A stretch of 64,000 nucleotides of DNA, taken from contig JANRLQ010000063.1 in NCBI GenBank assembly GCA_033762375.1, positions 17,288-81,287 of the forward strand, given 5' to 3'. A program made the translations under genes and the position numbers. Shown here one piece after another: positions 1 through 9,107 of the stretch; within the stretch, counting starts at the first letter, position 1; the number at the start of each line of letters is the position of its first letter. This stretch comes from RDXT01 sp033762375 (GTDB lineage Bacteria; Bacteroidota; Bacteroidia; J057). The notes under the pieces were generated by a model that was not told the DNA's origin, made no database searches, and saw only the letters and a program-made list of their open reading frames with translations.

Positions 1-1292
1 GTCTGGGGATCCAAGCTTACCCGGTTGACAGTGCTGCACTTCATCTGAACCCGCCTGTCCTCAAATGTGGTGACCAGTGTATGCATTTTGGATAACCAAA
101 CACTTACGGATTGCGGGCTGGCTACCTGTAACATTTCCCGTACCAGCAGGGGGGAGTGGGTATTAACGATGGCCTGGCGGAGGGGGGCATCTGCCTCCTC
201 AAAATCTGTGGTAAGGTGAAGCAGTAACCGGGCCATCTGGGGGATACGCATAGGATGAATTCCGTTTTCGGGTTCTTCAAAGCAGAGAAGTCCCTGATAC
301 TCGGGGTCTGCCTGAATGACCATCAACGCCAGTAGCCGCAGGGTACCTTCTGACAATACCCGTGATGAAAATTCTTTTCCGTCTTTATTTTTTAACCTTA
401 CGATAAACTGTTTGTTGGCTTCATCATTTACCACATCTACGCCCACAAACTCAGGCAAAAAACGCATGAGTTGACGCGATATACCGATCATGGCATCAGG
501 ATCAGCTGTTTTGATCCGGTACAAAGCCGCTGCCAGGTTGGCACCGCTATGCGAGAGGTAATAACTCATCTTGGCGTCCTGCACGGTAGGCTTGCGCAGG
601 TCGTCAGGGTTTAGTTGCATAAACTGCCAGCTCCGCATCTCTTCTTTGGCAGCAAATACATGCGGAAAATCCACCGAGTTGGTCCCGGCCAGTACGGTTT
701 GGTTAATAGCATTAGCCGGGGTAGCCTTGCCGCCCTGTCGTCCGTCTTGTCGGATATAGATCGTCGGAACCCCCTCACGGGGCTCTGTCTCAATAAAAGG
801 CTTGGCTGATCCGCCTGCCTGGGTACTCTTCCACAGAGCAGCAGCGTGCCGGGGCAGATAATGTTTACTCCAGCTATCCTCGGCAGTCGGAATTTTAGAC
901 AACTTCTCGTGTGCTACAAACAACTCCTCAAAGCCGTGGACGTTTCTGCCCCGCTCAATACGAAGCTCATACCGCAAGCGTGGCGATTTGATATCAGCTT
1001 CTTGCCCCCAGTTGTCTTTTACCCGCCGTGAAACCAGCATTTCTACCTTAAAATCTATATGGCTCAGATACGTATCGCCTTCCACCAAGGTAAACAACTC
1101 TGTCACGCTGCCCCGGCGCTCAGGAAAGGCATCCCGCAGGTTAAGTGTGGCCAGACGAGACAGCAGCTCCAGCGCATCAAACAGGTTACTTTTGCCAGAC
1201 GCATTGAGTCCCGCTATCACCGTAAATGGGGTAAACTCCATCTTAAACCCGCGAAAGGACTTAAATCCATCTATGCTGATATGGGTAATCAT
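1..1292 (-). CDS. AAA-type ATPase (SMC/RecF-like), C-terminus cut by window edge
   Basis: The frame opens at an ATG ending at 1292 and stays open leftward to base 1, giving about 430 residues without a stop. A Walker A motif (GLNASGKS) sits at residues 28-35. An ABC-type signature (LSEGTL) lies near residue 312, a Walker B segment (CFEEPENGIHP) near 335-346, and an H-loop (NTHSP) near 377. This order, with the two ATPase halves split by an insert, is that of the RecF/SMC-like AAA_21 ATPases. These act as chromosome-associated or defence-associated nucleotide switches. It may be a stand-alone ATPase or part of an OLD-like or toxin-antitoxin-like pair; the partner would lie left of the window. 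The true C-terminus is not visible. Confidence 0.9.
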   Translation of the reverse strand, partial: MITHISIDGFKSFRGFKMEFTPFTVIAGLNASGKSNLFDALELLSRLATLNLRDAFPERRGSVTELFTLVEGDTYLSHIDFKVEMLVSRRVKDNWGQEADIKSPRLRYELRIERGRNVHGFEELFVAHEKLSKIPTAEDSWSKHYLPRHAAALWKSTQAGGSAKPFIETEPREGVPTIYIRQDGRQGGKATPANAINQTVLAGTNSVDFPHVFAAKEEMRSWQFMQLNPDDLRKPTVQDAKMSYYLSHSGANLAAALYRIKTADPDAMIGISRQLMRFLPEFVGVDVVNDEANKQFIVRLKNKDGKEFSSRVLSEGTLRLLALMVIQADPEYQGLLCFEEPENGIHPMRIPQMARLLLHLTTDFEEADAPLRQAIVNTHSPLLVREMLQVASPQSVSVWLSKMHTLVTTFEDRRVQMKCSTVNRVSLDPQ

Positions 1293-1536
1293 GAATAGTT
1301 GACGTTGTTTAGGGTAAAAGTACGTAACTGGTTATGCCGAATCAACTGCTTTACGGCTTCTGTTTTAAAGTTATTTGGTATGAATACTTTCCCAATAGAA
1401 CAAGGTACGTCAGCACCAGCTTCTGGCCACTTGCCAGCTCAGCGCGGCATGACACTCATTTTTTTCGCAGATATATTCTTCATTTCCTAACATGTTCTTA
1501 ACACGCACAAGGTTTATTAGTCAAATTTTATGAATA

Positions 1537-2484
1537 ATGAAAAAACCAATACTTTTTTTTGGAATCCTGTTGATGAGCCTGGCGGGAATGGCCCAGGCGG
1601 TAGACTCTGCCCGTATCCAGCAGACAGGCCTCGACGGCACGACGGCGATCTCTACAGACGATGCCGAGCAGCTCAACAATGCCATTGACAAGCTGTTTGA
1701 TGACGACCTCGACATGGGCTGGGAGGGAGACGAGTTTAATGTAGTGACCCTCGGGTTGGTATTCCGGGGCCTCGATATGCCGCAGGGCGCTACGATTGAC
1801 TCGGCTTTTGTGGTGTTTTATGCCCATGAAGACGAGGGTGACCTGGCGAAAGTGACCATCCATGCCGAGGCTGCTGACAGCGCTGTTACCTATAACGAAA
1901 CCGACCTGATCACGGCCCGCCCACAGACCACCGCTGAGGTGAAGTGGGACGTAGCTGATGCCTGGACGATCTGGACCCCACATCGCACCCCGGACCTCAA
2001 GACCCTGGTGCAGGAAGTTGTCAGCCGTCCGGGATGGAAACCCGGCAACTCGATCAACCTGATCTTCTCTGGCGAAGACCAGGGCGCCAGCACCCAGGAC
2101 AATGCCCGTGACGTGGAGGCATTTGAAAATATCGCAGATCCTGACGACGGCGGCGACGGCCTCAACCACCCTGAGCGTATCCCGCAGCTGCTGGTGTACT
2201 ACAGCGGCCGCACGGCGGCAGATGACCGCCTCACCGTGACCGGCCTGACGGTATCTCCTAACCCGATCACGGCTCATACCTTTGAGGTGAAGGTAGCGCC
2301 TTTTCAGCAGGAAAACATCACCCTTACCCTGCTCGACCTCAGCGGCAAAGCTGTGGCTGCCTGGACCCGTACCCGCGTACAGGAAGAGGTGATTTCGCTT
2401 GATCTCGACGTCGCCCCTGGTTTTTATACCTTGCAGGTGGCCTCTGAGACCCGCAGGGGATTTACCCACGTCGTGGTACAATAA
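1537..2484 (+). CDS. Secreted protein with CBM96/DNRLRE-like domain and T9SS sorting domain
   Basis: The 315-residue product starts with a signal peptide (MKKPILFFGILLMSLAGMAQA). Residues about 22-225 form a beta-rich module (LGLVFRGLDMPQG, DSAFVVFYAHE) resembling the DNRLRE/CBM96-type jelly-roll found in surface-bound proteins. Residues about 235-315 match a type IX secretion sorting domain: a VSPNPI start, a LLDLSGK core and a GFYTLQV strand near the end. It is therefore expected to be exported by T9SS and held on the surface or released. It lies 128 bases upstream of a TonB receptor followed by a phytase, so it may bind substrate or mineral for that system. That role is inferred from position only. 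Confidence 0.75.
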   Translation: MKKPILFFGILLMSLAGMAQAVDSARIQQTGLDGTTAISTDDAEQLNNAIDKLFDDDLDMGWEGDEFNVVTLGLVFRGLDMPQGATIDSAFVVFYAHEDEGDLAKVTIHAEAADSAVTYNETDLITARPQTTAEVKWDVADAWTIWTPHRTPDLKTLVQEVVSRPGWKPGNSINLIFSGEDQGASTQDNARDVEAFENIADPDDGGDGLNHPERIPQLLVYYSGRTAADDRLTVTGLTVSPNPITAHTFEVKVAPFQQENITLTLLDLSGKAVAAWTRTRVQEEVISLDLDVAPGFYTLQVASETRRGFTHVVVQ

Positions 2485-2612
2485 ATTGATCCTTTACAGG
2501 TCACGTGAACAGGATGTCAGGTTTTGCCTGATCTCCTGTTCATCTTGTATCTGGAAACACCCCCATGCCGCCCCTGCTCCCTCCCCGAAAAAGCTGTTAT
2601 ACTTCTTTGATT

Positions 2613-5447
2613 ATGAATAAGGTACCTTTTTTTCTGCTGCTGGTCCTGTGGCTGCCGTTCAGCCTCCGGGCACAATATACCCTCTCCGGTACGGTGCTGG
2701 ACGAGGTCAGCAATGCGCCGCTGAGCCGGGCTACTGTTGTGCTGCAGGGCACCCGCACAGGGGTGCTGACCGGGCAGGATGGGTCATTTGTGCTGAGCGG
2801 GCTACCGGCAGGCAAGGGGATGGTACTGATCCGGTATAATGGCTATGAGCCGGATTCATTTGTATTTGACATGGGCGGAGGCCGTACCCTGCTCAAGACT
2901 TTTTTCCTGCGCCCGACTACCTACAGCCTCGGAGAGGTCGAGATAGCAGGGCGGCTGGAGGGCGAATACAAGGCGCTCAATGACCAGCGCCTCGCCAACA
3001 ATATCAAAAATGTCATCTCGGCGGCGCAAATGATCAAGTTTCCGGACCTCAACGCGGCGGAATCTATCTCCCGTATCCCGGGTGTGACCCTCCAGCGCGA
3101 CCAGGGCGAGGGCCGGTATGTTCAGCTCCGGGGTACTCCGCCGGAGTTGTCAAACTTCAGCATCAATGGGGAGCAGATCCCCTCTCCTGAGGGTGGGGTG
3201 CGGTACGTGGCCCTGGACGTGGTGCCCGTGGACCAGTTGTCCAGCATCGAAATATACAAGGCCCTGACCCCGGACCTTGACGGCGATGCCATCGGCGGGG
3301 CGATCAACCTCATCACCAAAATGGCCAAAGATACCGTCCCGGAGATTCACGCGGCCCTCGCCACGGGTTACAATCACCTCAGCGAAAAACTCCAGTACAA
3401 CGGACAGTTTGCCTTCGGCCAGCGCTACAAGAAGTTTGGGTTTTATGTCAATGCTTCCCTGCTCCGGGACCAGCGGTACTCCCACAACATGGAGTTTGAC
3501 TTCAATGAATCCCGGTTTGGGGGGGACACCACGTTCCGGATTCATTACGACGATATCCAGCTCCGGCACTACGACATCACCCGGCAGCGTATCGGCCTGA
3601 GCGGTACCTGGGACTTTAAGCCCAGTGATCGGCACGGTTTTGTGCTGAACATGCTCTACAACCAATATTCCGACGATGAGATCCGCCGCCGGGTGCGCTA
3701 CAATATCGGGAGCGGGTTCCTGACCAGTGAGACCAGTGCCCGGGAGGCCCAGATCGAGCGGGATGTGCGGGACCGCCTCAAGATACAGACCGTCAGCAGC
3801 ATCAATTTTTCGGGCAAACACGTCTGGGACGGCTGGAAACTCGACTACATGGGAAGTTTTTCGCTGGCCAATGAAAAAGTCCCGGACCGGATGGACATCA
3901 ACTTTGTCAATGACCTGGTCAACATCGGCATTGACCTCACGGAGCCTACCTATCCCCGGATTACCTTCCCCCGCGCCCGCGACTCTGCGACGGTGTTTAA
4001 ATACACGGACTACAAATTTGACGAAATGCTCCTCCAGAATACCCTCACCACCGACGAGAACCTCACGGCCCGCTGGAACCTGGAGCGTACCTACGCAGCG
4101 GGCGTTCACCGGGGCAGTATCAAGATCGGGGCCAAGGTCCGCATGAAAGAAAAACAGCGCGACAACCAGGGCCGGGTATATCACAAGTATTATCAGGTAT
4201 TTGCGGTTAATAGTCCTTTTGACAGCATCCGGCAGATATACAACTCCGTCGGACCAGAGCTGACCCTGGCTACGCTGGCAGGAGGATTTGACGACCTGAA
4301 CATGCTGGACCGTGGGTTCGCGCTGGGGGCTACCCCGGATCCCGGACAGAGCCTGGACTTTGTGGACTATTATTTCCAGCACTTTAAACTGGAGGAAAGT
4401 GATACCAAGGAAGAGTCTCATGCGGAGGACTTTACGGCCTTTGAGGACATCTACGCGGCATATGGCATGGCGACCCACTACTGGGGCAAATGGATGGCCC
4501 TGGCCGGCCTGCGTTACGAACTCACGCGGATAGACTACCTGGGGTATGACGTGCAGTTTAAGGCATTTTCGGATGCATTTGAGCGGATAGATACCCTGCG
4601 CAGCGGGCGGGATTACGCATTTTTGCTCCCGCAGTTTCACCTCAAGTACAGCCCAGACAACCGCACCAATTTCCGGGCAGCAGCGACCTGGACATATTCG
4701 CGGCCCAATTTTGAGGACATCTTGCCCTACCGCCAGTCAGAGCTGGACTCCCGCCAGATCACCCTCGGCAATCCTGACCTGGACTTTGCCCGCTCGATCA
4801 ACCTCGACCTGCTGGTGGAGACCTACCGCAACCGGGGCGGCCTGCTCTCCGGCGGAGTGTTTTTTAAGCAGATAGATAATTTTGTCTATTACTTTGAGCA
4901 GCGGATTTATGTCGAAAACATTTCCCGCCCCGGATGGTATTTTGTGACCACCGCCCAAAATGGTCTCCGGGCCAGTGTCCAGGGGGCGGAGTTTAGCCTG
5001 AACCAGCAGTTTTACCGCCTGCCAGGATTCTGGCAGTATTTCGGTGTCTATGCCAACTATACCTTCACCCACTCCCGCGCCACCATCCGCGCACGTGACG
5101 GGCAGCCCGAGACCATCTCCCTACCCGGCCAGGCTCCCCACGCCGCCAACCTGGCCCTCTTTTTTGACTCGCCCCGCTGGTATCTCAAGCTCTCCGCCAA
5201 CTACAACGCGTCCTTCCTGGACCAGCTCGGCATCAAAAAAACCTGGGACATTTATTACGCCCAAAACCTCCACCTCGACTTTAACCTGATCTACAAAGTC
5301 AACACCCACCTGGAGCTGTACCTCAACACCGTCAACCTCACCAATACCCCCCTCCGGTACTATATCGGCGAGGAAACCCGCATCAAACAACACGAGTTTT
5401 ACTCATGGTGGGCACGGGGCGGGGTCAGGCTGCATTTCAGGCCGTGA
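2613..5447 (+). CDS. TonB-dependent receptor, probable phytate/inositol-phosphate importer
   Basis: An outer-membrane receptor of 944 residues. The ATG at 2613 is preferred over an in-frame one at 2565 because it begins a clean signal peptide (MNKVPFFLLLVLWLPFSLRA). A carboxypeptidase-regulatory-like beta-sandwich covers about residues 21-105. The plug follows (DLNAAESISRIPGV, YVQLRGTPPELS, EIYKALTPDLDGDAIGGAIN), and then a long barrel ends in WARGGVRLHFRP with a terminal aromatic-containing strand. The plug wording is that of the Xanthomonas/Caulobacter-type receptor family (TIGR01782), members of which are known to neighbour phytase genes. A beta-propeller phytase starts 152 bases downstream, which supports uptake of phytate or its breakdown products. 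The substrate itself is inference. Confidence 0.9.
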   Translation: MNKVPFFLLLVLWLPFSLRAQYTLSGTVLDEVSNAPLSRATVVLQGTRTGVLTGQDGSFVLSGLPAGKGMVLIRYNGYEPDSFVFDMGGGRTLLKTFFLRPTTYSLGEVEIAGRLEGEYKALNDQRLANNIKNVISAAQMIKFPDLNAAESISRIPGVTLQRDQGEGRYVQLRGTPPELSNFSINGEQIPSPEGGVRYVALDVVPVDQLSSIEIYKALTPDLDGDAIGGAINLITKMAKDTVPEIHAALATGYNHLSEKLQYNGQFAFGQRYKKFGFYVNASLLRDQRYSHNMEFDFNESRFGGDTTFRIHYDDIQLRHYDITRQRIGLSGTWDFKPSDRHGFVLNMLYNQYSDDEIRRRVRYNIGSGFLTSETSAREAQIERDVRDRLKIQTVSSINFSGKHVWDGWKLDYMGSFSLANEKVPDRMDINFVNDLVNIGIDLTEPTYPRITFPRARDSATVFKYTDYKFDEMLLQNTLTTDENLTARWNLERTYAAGVHRGSIKIGAKVRMKEKQRDNQGRVYHKYYQVFAVNSPFDSIRQIYNSVGPELTLATLAGGFDDLNMLDRGFALGATPDPGQSLDFVDYYFQHFKLEESDTKEESHAEDFTAFEDIYAAYGMATHYWGKWMALAGLRYELTRIDYLGYDVQFKAFSDAFERIDTLRSGRDYAFLLPQFHLKYSPDNRTNFRAAATWTYSRPNFEDILPYRQSELDSRQITLGNPDLDFARSINLDLLVETYRNRGGLLSGGVFFKQIDNFVYYFEQRIYVENISRPGWYFVTTAQNGLRASVQGAEFSLNQQFYRLPGFWQYFGVYANYTFTHSRATIRARDGQPETISLPGQAPHAANLALFFDSPRWYLKLSANYNASFLDQLGIKKTWDIYYAQNLHLDFNLIYKVNTHLELYLNTVNLTNTPLRYYIGEETRIKQHEFYSWWARGGVRLHFRP

Positions 5448-5599
5448 GCGGTGTTCAGCACAGGAGAACCGTACCCCAAAAATGATGTCCGGAAGTTGTA
5501 GATTTGGTGCGCCGCATCTCGGTGAAAATGGATGCTGATATGGATCGGTTGGCCCATGACGCTTGATTTGGTATTATTTTCTGTGTTTTAATCTTACCT

Positions 5600-6661
5600 A
5601 TGAGACCCTTCTTGGTGTTTTTTGCGCTCCTGACGGCGCTGGCTGCGATCGGCCAACCTGTTGTCCAGGTCATTACCGCTGATGTGGAGACCACGCCCAG
5701 CGTTTCGACGGGGGGAGAGGACGCGGCTGATGATCCCGCCATCTGGATACACCCCGGCGACCCGCGCCAGAGCCTGATCGTGGGTACGGTCAAGGGCGTA
5801 GGGCTGGAAGTGTATGACCTCACCGGCAAGCGCATTCGCTCTTACGCTACCGGCAACCCCAACAACGTGGACATCCGGTACGGATTTACCCTCGGCAGCG
5901 GCCTCCGCACAGACCTGGTGGCCGTGTCTGACCGGGCTACCCAGGAGATACAGATATTTGGGATCCAGCCGGGGGGGGCCTTGACCCTGCTCAGCGGCCA
6001 TCGCCTCAAAACTGCCCTGACCGAGGTATATGGGATCTGTATGTACCGCAGCCCGGAGAGCGGGAAAATATTTGTATTTGTCAATGGCAAGGAAGGCCTG
6101 ATCGAGCAGTGGGAGCTGATGCCGTACAACAAAGATGAAATTTCCGGCCGGAAAGTGCGCACCCTGCGGGTGGAGACGCAGCCGGAGGGCATGGTCGCCG
6201 ATGATGAGCTGGGCGTCCTTTACATCGGGGAAGAAGACAAAGGGATCTGGCGGGGAGCTGCCGAGCCAGATGCACCTGCTGACCTCACCCTGATCGCCGG
6301 CAGCACCCAGGACAATCCCGCCATCCGGTACGATGTCGAGGGCCTGGCCCTCTACGCACCCCGCAAGGGCCGGGGGTATCTTGTCGCTTCGTCTCAGGGG
6401 AATAATACCTACGCGGTCTTTGACCGACAAACACCCAATGTGTACCTGGGCAGCTTCAGCATCGGTGACGGCCCCCTGACGGACGGCACCAGCGAAACAG
6501 ACGGGCTGGACATCACAGCCAGCCGTACCGGCAGTCCCTTCAAGCGCGGGCTGCTCATCGTGCAGGACGGGGTACACCCCGGCCCGAACGGCAAGGCGAT
6601 GCCCCAGAACTTTAAGTTTATATCCTGGAAACGGGTGCAGCGGGCCATTGCGGCCTTCTGA
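5600..6661 (+). CDS. Beta-propeller 3-phytase, secreted
   Basis: This 353-residue protein has a signal peptide (residues 1-18) and the conserved signatures of beta-propeller phytases. These are DDPAIWIHP near residues 46-54, GTVKGVGLEVYDL, RYGFTLG, the central QPEGMVADDELGVLYIGEED segment, YDVEGLALY and GTSETDGLDI. The acidic residues in them bind the calcium ions that position the phosphate. The enzyme releases phosphate from phytate, presumably in the periplasm or at the cell surface. It closes a three-gene same-strand group with the receptor and the T9SS protein; the next gene is convergent, 14 bases away. Length fits the family. Confidence 0.93.
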   Translation: MRPFLVFFALLTALAAIGQPVVQVITADVETTPSVSTGGEDAADDPAIWIHPGDPRQSLIVGTVKGVGLEVYDLTGKRIRSYATGNPNNVDIRYGFTLGSGLRTDLVAVSDRATQEIQIFGIQPGGALTLLSGHRLKTALTEVYGICMYRSPESGKIFVFVNGKEGLIEQWELMPYNKDEISGRKVRTLRVETQPEGMVADDELGVLYIGEEDKGIWRGAAEPDAPADLTLIAGSTQDNPAIRYDVEGLALYAPRKGRGYLVASSQGNNTYAVFDRQTPNVYLGSFSIGDGPLTDGTSETDGLDITASRTGSPFKRGLLIVQDGVHPGPNGKAMPQNFKFISWKRVQRAIAAF

Positions 6662-6675
6662 CGAGTGATATCCCG

Positions 6676-7065
6676 CTACCGGTCCTTCAGCATGTTGCGG
6701 TCGTCGAGGCGAAGCCTGAAAATTTCACCCTCCTCGACCGTGACATACTCTTTCCAGAAAAATTTCCGGTTGTTGCGGTCGTAGGCTTTGATAAGATAAC
6801 TGCCCGGCTTGATCTTGAAGGCCCCCGGATCGGCCGGGGTGGTACTGCCGAGGCGTTTTTCGGTAGATTTATCCACGATATACAGGTCGGCTCCCTGTTT
6901 GCGATCGGTGGTGATCATCACAAATCCGGGGTCATAGCCCATCGTCAACTCCCAGAGGCTGTAGAGATCAGGGAGAATCTTGATGACATCTACCCAGTTT
7001 TGGGCACGGGCGGGCAGGGAAATCCCGGCAATAAAAATACCGGCGAGGATAAGTTTTCGCATCAT
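6676..7065 (-). CDS. Small secreted protein, PEGA-like C-terminus
   Basis: A 129-residue product with a signal peptide (MMRKLILAGIFIAGISLPARAQ). The second half (GAFKIKPGSYLIKAYDRNN, then a KEYVTVEEGE strand) reads like a short beta-sandwich of the PEGA/carboxypeptidase-regulatory kind, which usually presents a small fold in the periplasm or on the surface. No catalytic motif is visible. It is convergent with the phytase gene and separated from it by 14 bases, so it is not part of that operon. The function is unknown. The second codon is also ATG, so the start could be one codon later. Confidence 0.6.
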   Translation of the reverse strand: MMRKLILAGIFIAGISLPARAQNWVDVIKILPDLYSLWELTMGYDPGFVMITTDRKQGADLYIVDKSTEKRLGSTTPADPGAFKIKPGSYLIKAYDRNNRKFFWKEYVTVEEGEIFRLRLDDRNMLKDR

Positions 7066-7105
7066 GGTAACATGTGTTGGGTGAATAATATATCTGGTTA
7101 ATATA

Positions 7106-7113
7106 CAAACATA
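7106..7113 (-). promoter_or_regulatory. Possible Bacteroidota -7 box
   Basis: On the minus strand the octamer TATGTTTG matches the TAnnTTTG -7 consensus of Bacteroidota, 41 bases before the start of the small secreted protein. No well-spaced -33 TTG is visible, so the call is tentative. Confidence 0.35.
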
Positions 7114-7162
7114 TTCAGTATGTTAACAAGTACCAGATGTTTTCCCCTACTCACTGCGCAGG

Positions 7163-7630
7163 TTACCGGATATGTTGCTCCACAAAATGCCGGATGCCCT
7201 GTGTGGGTTCTTGCCAGGCGCGGCGCAGAAAGAGGGGATAAACCTCGACCTGGTCCATTTCTTCCGGGCTAAACCACCGGAATTCCAGGGTATGGTGGCC
7301 CTCAGCCCCGGCAAACGGAGCCGTACCGGTGGTATTGAGCTCCATCGCATAAAACAGACCCAGTTCATGGTAGGTCCGGTCCCGGTACGTAAAAAAATTT
7401 TCAGCGATCCAGATCAGGCGGGCATGGGTCACCGTGAGGCCTGTCTCCTCGCGCATCTCGCGGATCAGGGTGGCCTCGCTGGTCTCGCCGGCATCTGCCC
7501 GTCCCCCGGGCAGTGACCAAAAAGCATCAGCCGGAAACCGGTGCAGGAGGAGGCGGCCATCCCGGATGGCCACACCTGCGATCCGGTAATTAAACCGGTA
7601 AGGACCGTCGTCAAAACTAATCATGGGCAT
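7163..7630 (-). CDS. NUDIX hydrolase
   Basis: A NUDIX box is complete: G, five residues, E, seven residues, then REMREETGL (GGRADAGE onward). This motif binds the metal for cleavage of nucleoside-diphosphate-X substrates. The frame could begin at 7732, but its first 34 residues show no domain character and overlap the hairpin terminator at 7684-7718. The ATG at 7630 (MPMISFDDG, 155 residues) or at 7624 is therefore preferred. The substrate cannot be read from the sequence; small NUDIX proteins of this size are often nucleotide-pool cleaners or ADP-ribose pyrophosphatases. Confidence 0.85.
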   Translation of the reverse strand: MPMISFDDGPYRFNYRIAGVAIRDGRLLLHRFPADAFWSLPGGRADAGETSEATLIREMREETGLTVTHARLIWIAENFFTYRDRTYHELGLFYAMELNTTGTAPFAGAEGHHTLEFRWFSPEEMDQVEVYPLFLRRAWQEPTQGIRHFVEQHIR

Positions 7631-7683
7631 ACAAATAGGGAGAAACAAACGGATACAAACAGACCATTGGCGAAAACTCCGGT

Positions 7684-7718
7684 TAAAAAAAACCGCTCCC
7701 CTGGTTGAGAGAAGCGGT
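7684..7718 (-). terminator. Strand-specific intrinsic terminator
   Basis: Read on the minus strand, ACCGCTTCTC pairs with GGGGAGCGGT over 10 positions (two G-U wobbles) around a 7-base loop, followed by a run of seven to eight T. On the plus strand the same positions give C-A mismatches, so the hairpin is specific to leftward transcripts. It should end the transcript of the 59-residue ORF at 7790-7969. Confidence 0.8.
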
Positions 7719-7789
7719 CCAAACCCAAACAAACACCATGAAAAAACTTATTCGATGAATGGCCGGTGCCCCGGCAAAGGAGCATGGTG

Positions 7790-7969
7790 TTATGGCAGAT
7801 CTGGAATAGACTTTACCTTATTTCGGAAATACGTTACGGACGTACTGTTCCGAAGATTGGGAAACTCATTCAGCAAATGTTCGACTTCATCCTCATTCAA
7901 CACTTTAATCGCACCAGTGGCATAGTTCCGAATGTACCAGCCCTCCGCCGTCTTTCTGATATAGTACAT
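7790..7969 (-). CDS. Small protein of 59 residues, unknown
   Basis: The short product begins MYYIRKTAEGWYIRNYATG and is rich in charged residues, with an acidic stretch (LNEDEVEHLLNEFPNLR) likely to be helical. It has no signal peptide or membrane segment. A longer in-frame start at 8062 exists, but it would place the -7 box at 8024-8031 inside the gene, so the ATG at 7969 is chosen. A promoter-like octamer upstream and a strong leftward terminator downstream make this an independent small transcription unit. I do not recognise the family. It could be a regulator or an antitoxin-sized protein; nothing visible decides this. Confidence 0.5.
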   Translation of the reverse strand: MYYIRKTAEGWYIRNYATGAIKVLNEDEVEHLLNEFPNLRNSTSVTYFRNKVKSIPDLP

Positions 7970-8023
7970 AGATGTGGTTATTTCACGTACCGGAAATCTC
8001 TGCGCACTACGAAGTAACATGGG

Positions 8024-8031
8024 CAAATTTA
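8024..8031 (-). promoter_or_regulatory. Bacteroidota -7 box for the 59-residue ORF
   Basis: Minus-strand TAAATTTG matches TAnnTTTG exactly, 54 bases before the ATG at 7969. The -33 region is weak (no TTG at about 20 bases). Confidence 0.45.
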
Positions 8032-8188
8032 TTGCCAGAAACCTCCTGTATGTGCCAGCCACGCCTCAACGGTTATTCTGCCGGGGCAAACAGCCGTCAG
8101 CGTAGGTTGATTGTTACGGAATCCAGGTTGAATGGTTAGCGGCTTGTACAGATAAACCTGAAAAAATCCTGTTATGGGCGATTGGAGC

Positions 8189-8932
8189 TCAAAACGGGGG
8201 TAATCCGAGCTGACTCCGGAAGGCTGGATACTGATCTGCGGGCATCTGGACCAGCAATGGTTTATGAACCGGGTCCAGCCAGGCGATCAGGTCCTTCATC
8301 TGTTGTTTGTCCATAGAGGTACAGCCAGCCGTGCCGTTGCCGGTGGGGTTCCATACATGCAGGAAAATACAGGAGCCCGCTGCCGACCGGCTGTCCGGAT
8401 AATTATGCGCGACGAAGACGCCCCACTCATAGAGATCATCTTTCCGGAGCATGTGATCGGTGCTGGTCCAGTCCGGTGGTGTGCTGCCTTCGTCCAGGAT
8501 GCGGTTATACACCCTTGAGGTGGTGTCTTCAATGCACATCGTGGCAGCGGTCACGTGGACATAGGGGAGCTTGCACCAGGCCGCGTCCTGGGGAGGTGCG
8601 TACCCAAAGGCTTCTCCCAGCTCAAATACGCCGGCCGGGGAGCGTTTGTCGCCCTCGTGTTTGACGGGGCCGGGCCGGGAGGTGAAGTCTTCTGTCCCGA
8701 CACCCCACGCCATGCCGTTTCGACCCACGATGACCGGGATGACCGCACCGTGTTGCTGCCATTGGCCGGAGCTCCACTGGTACAGCCGCATTTCGCCCGG
8801 AGCGGTGTTCCAGTCAGGGGTTGTCACCACCAGGACCTGCTGGTGGTCAGGCGGGGCGGGCTGGCACCCTGCCAGGGGCGGGAGTATCATAATGGCAGCC
8901 AGGATCATCAGATAACAGGTGAGAGACTTCAT
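8189..8932 (-). CDS. L,D-transpeptidase-like (YkuD-fold) lipoprotein
   Basis: The ATG at 8932 gives a lipoprotein signal ending in the lipobox LAGC (Cys23). An upstream in-frame ATG at 8956 would put eight extra residues before it. Near the C-terminus, LHVWNPTGNGTAGCTSM carries the His192...Cys204 arrangement of the YkuD/ErfK L,D-transpeptidase active site. An earlier KRSPAGVF motif is typical of the secreted branch of this family (COG3786-like). Such enzymes crosslink or trim peptidoglycan or attach lipoproteins to it. The length of 247 residues fits a single catalytic domain. It stands alone; the divergent neighbour at 9108 is an isoaspartyl peptidase. Confidence 0.8.
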   Translation of the reverse strand: MKSLTCYLMILAAIMILPPLAGCQPAPPDHQQVLVVTTPDWNTAPGEMRLYQWSSGQWQQHGAVIPVIVGRNGMAWGVGTEDFTSRPGPVKHEGDKRSPAGVFELGEAFGYAPPQDAAWCKLPYVHVTAATMCIEDTTSRVYNRILDEGSTPPDWTSTDHMLRKDDLYEWGVFVAHNYPDSRSAAGSCIFLHVWNPTGNGTAGCTSMDKQQMKDLIAWLDPVHKPLLVQMPADQYPAFRSQLGLPPF

Positions 8933-9057
8933 ACAAGACAGATTACGTACAATCAAAGGCAGGGGAGAGGCAGCGGGTATTTTATGCCTGCGGCCGAAGA
9001 AAGATACATAGCCCGGACCAGAGGGAAAAGCACCATAGTATGTTTTTCTGGAAATTG

Positions 9058-9065
9058 TATATTTG
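9058..9065 (+). promoter_or_regulatory. Bacteroidota -7 box upstream of isoaspartyl peptidase
   Basis: TATATTTG matches the TAnnTTTG consensus, 42 bases before the ATG at 9108. No clear -33 TTG at the usual 19-21 base distance. Confidence 0.45.
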
Positions 9066-9107
9066 AGAATCCGGAGCGGTTGCCCGGTTTGAAGTGGTTA
9101 CCTCGTT

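Noticed and set aside
1299..1490. 63-residue rightward frame in the gap after the AAA gene
   Set aside because: No promoter, signal or family resemblance; low confidence that it is translated.
3150..4640. Leftward frame of 496 residues inside the TonB receptor gene
   Set aside because: Antisense shadow of a well-supported receptor; no recognisable domain.
7733..7789. Short frame ATG AAA AAA CTT ATT CGA TGA at about 7738 as a leader peptide
   Set aside because: The hairpin next to it is specific to leftward RNA and no amino-acid biosynthesis gene follows on the plus strand, so attenuation is not supported.
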